A DNA stretch of 64,000 nucleotides, taken from positions 12,777,484 to 12,841,483 of the forward strand of contig CM024174.1 in assembly GCA_013433145.1 (NCBI GenBank), read 5' to 3'. This document shows, one piece after another, positions 62,496-64,000 of this stretch (positions within the stretch are counted from its first letter, which is position 1; each line of letters starts with the position of its first letter). The notes below the pieces were generated by a model. That model was given only the letters and a program-made list of their open reading frames with translations. It was not told the DNA's origin and made no database searches. The stretch comes from Ascaris suum (Eukaryota; Nematoda; Chromadorea; Rhabditida; Ascarididae). Position numbers and translations under genes: made by a program.

Positions 62496-64000
<1,505 letters not shown>

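Overview
The window looks like nuclear DNA of a nematode. Three things support this: a 2.4-kb array built on TTAGGC (the nematode telomere hexamer), many small exons of about 60-250 nt bounded by TTTCAG/GTAAGT-type splice sites, and heavy loads of (TA)n tracts, inverted repeats and a decayed Tc1/mariner copy. A clade V parasitic nematode is my guess only. No bacterial operons, tRNA or rRNA genes were seen. Most long open frames are chance frames in AT-rich introns, so the coding calls below are spliced exons read by eye from splice sites, phase and protein family patterns.

Layout. 0.15-12.3 kb (+): BTB-BACK-Kelch type sequence. At least three diverged sets of BACK-like pieces (0.15-2.6 kb) are followed by six exons carrying six kelch blades (3.2-12.3 kb). 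Junction phases agree from the blade 2 exon through to the blade 6 exon. Blade 2 has a reading-frame defect in its GG core. The last intron (4.4 kb) holds a 459-bp near-perfect palindromic element. 14.0-14.9 kb (+): broken Tc1/mariner-like transposase. 18.35-18.55 kb (+): possible acidic C-terminal exon. 20.07-21.27 kb (-): probable cysteine- and tryptophan-rich protein, family not recognised; its last acceptor lies in a perfect 40-nt palindrome. 21.7-24.1 kb: TTAGGC-derived array with a 66-bp higher-order unit. 27.2-32.3 kb (-): exons of an unrecognised protein, with a good terminal exon and a plausible first exon directly behind a trans-splice-like acceptor.

33.6-38.3 kb: a 4.65-kb inverted duplication with two 2.3-kb arms and a 48-bp centre. 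Just beyond it is a 435-bp segment that also occurs, about 99.5% identical, beside the TTAGGC array. 46.9 and 63.5 kb: direct copies of a further segment of at least 490 bp, each next to a (TA)n tract. 49.2-62.5 kb (-): exons of an immunoglobulin-domain protein of the hemicentin/perlecan kind, several modules lacking an Ig cysteine. The + strand is visibly T-rich over the + kelch gene and A-rich from about 39 to 63 kb. I judged this by eye; it is what T-rich sense introns would give if a minus-strand transcript covers that whole stretch.

The genes do not form a pathway. They are unrelated eukaryotic genes with long introns filled by repeats. All splice structures are predictions without RNA evidence.
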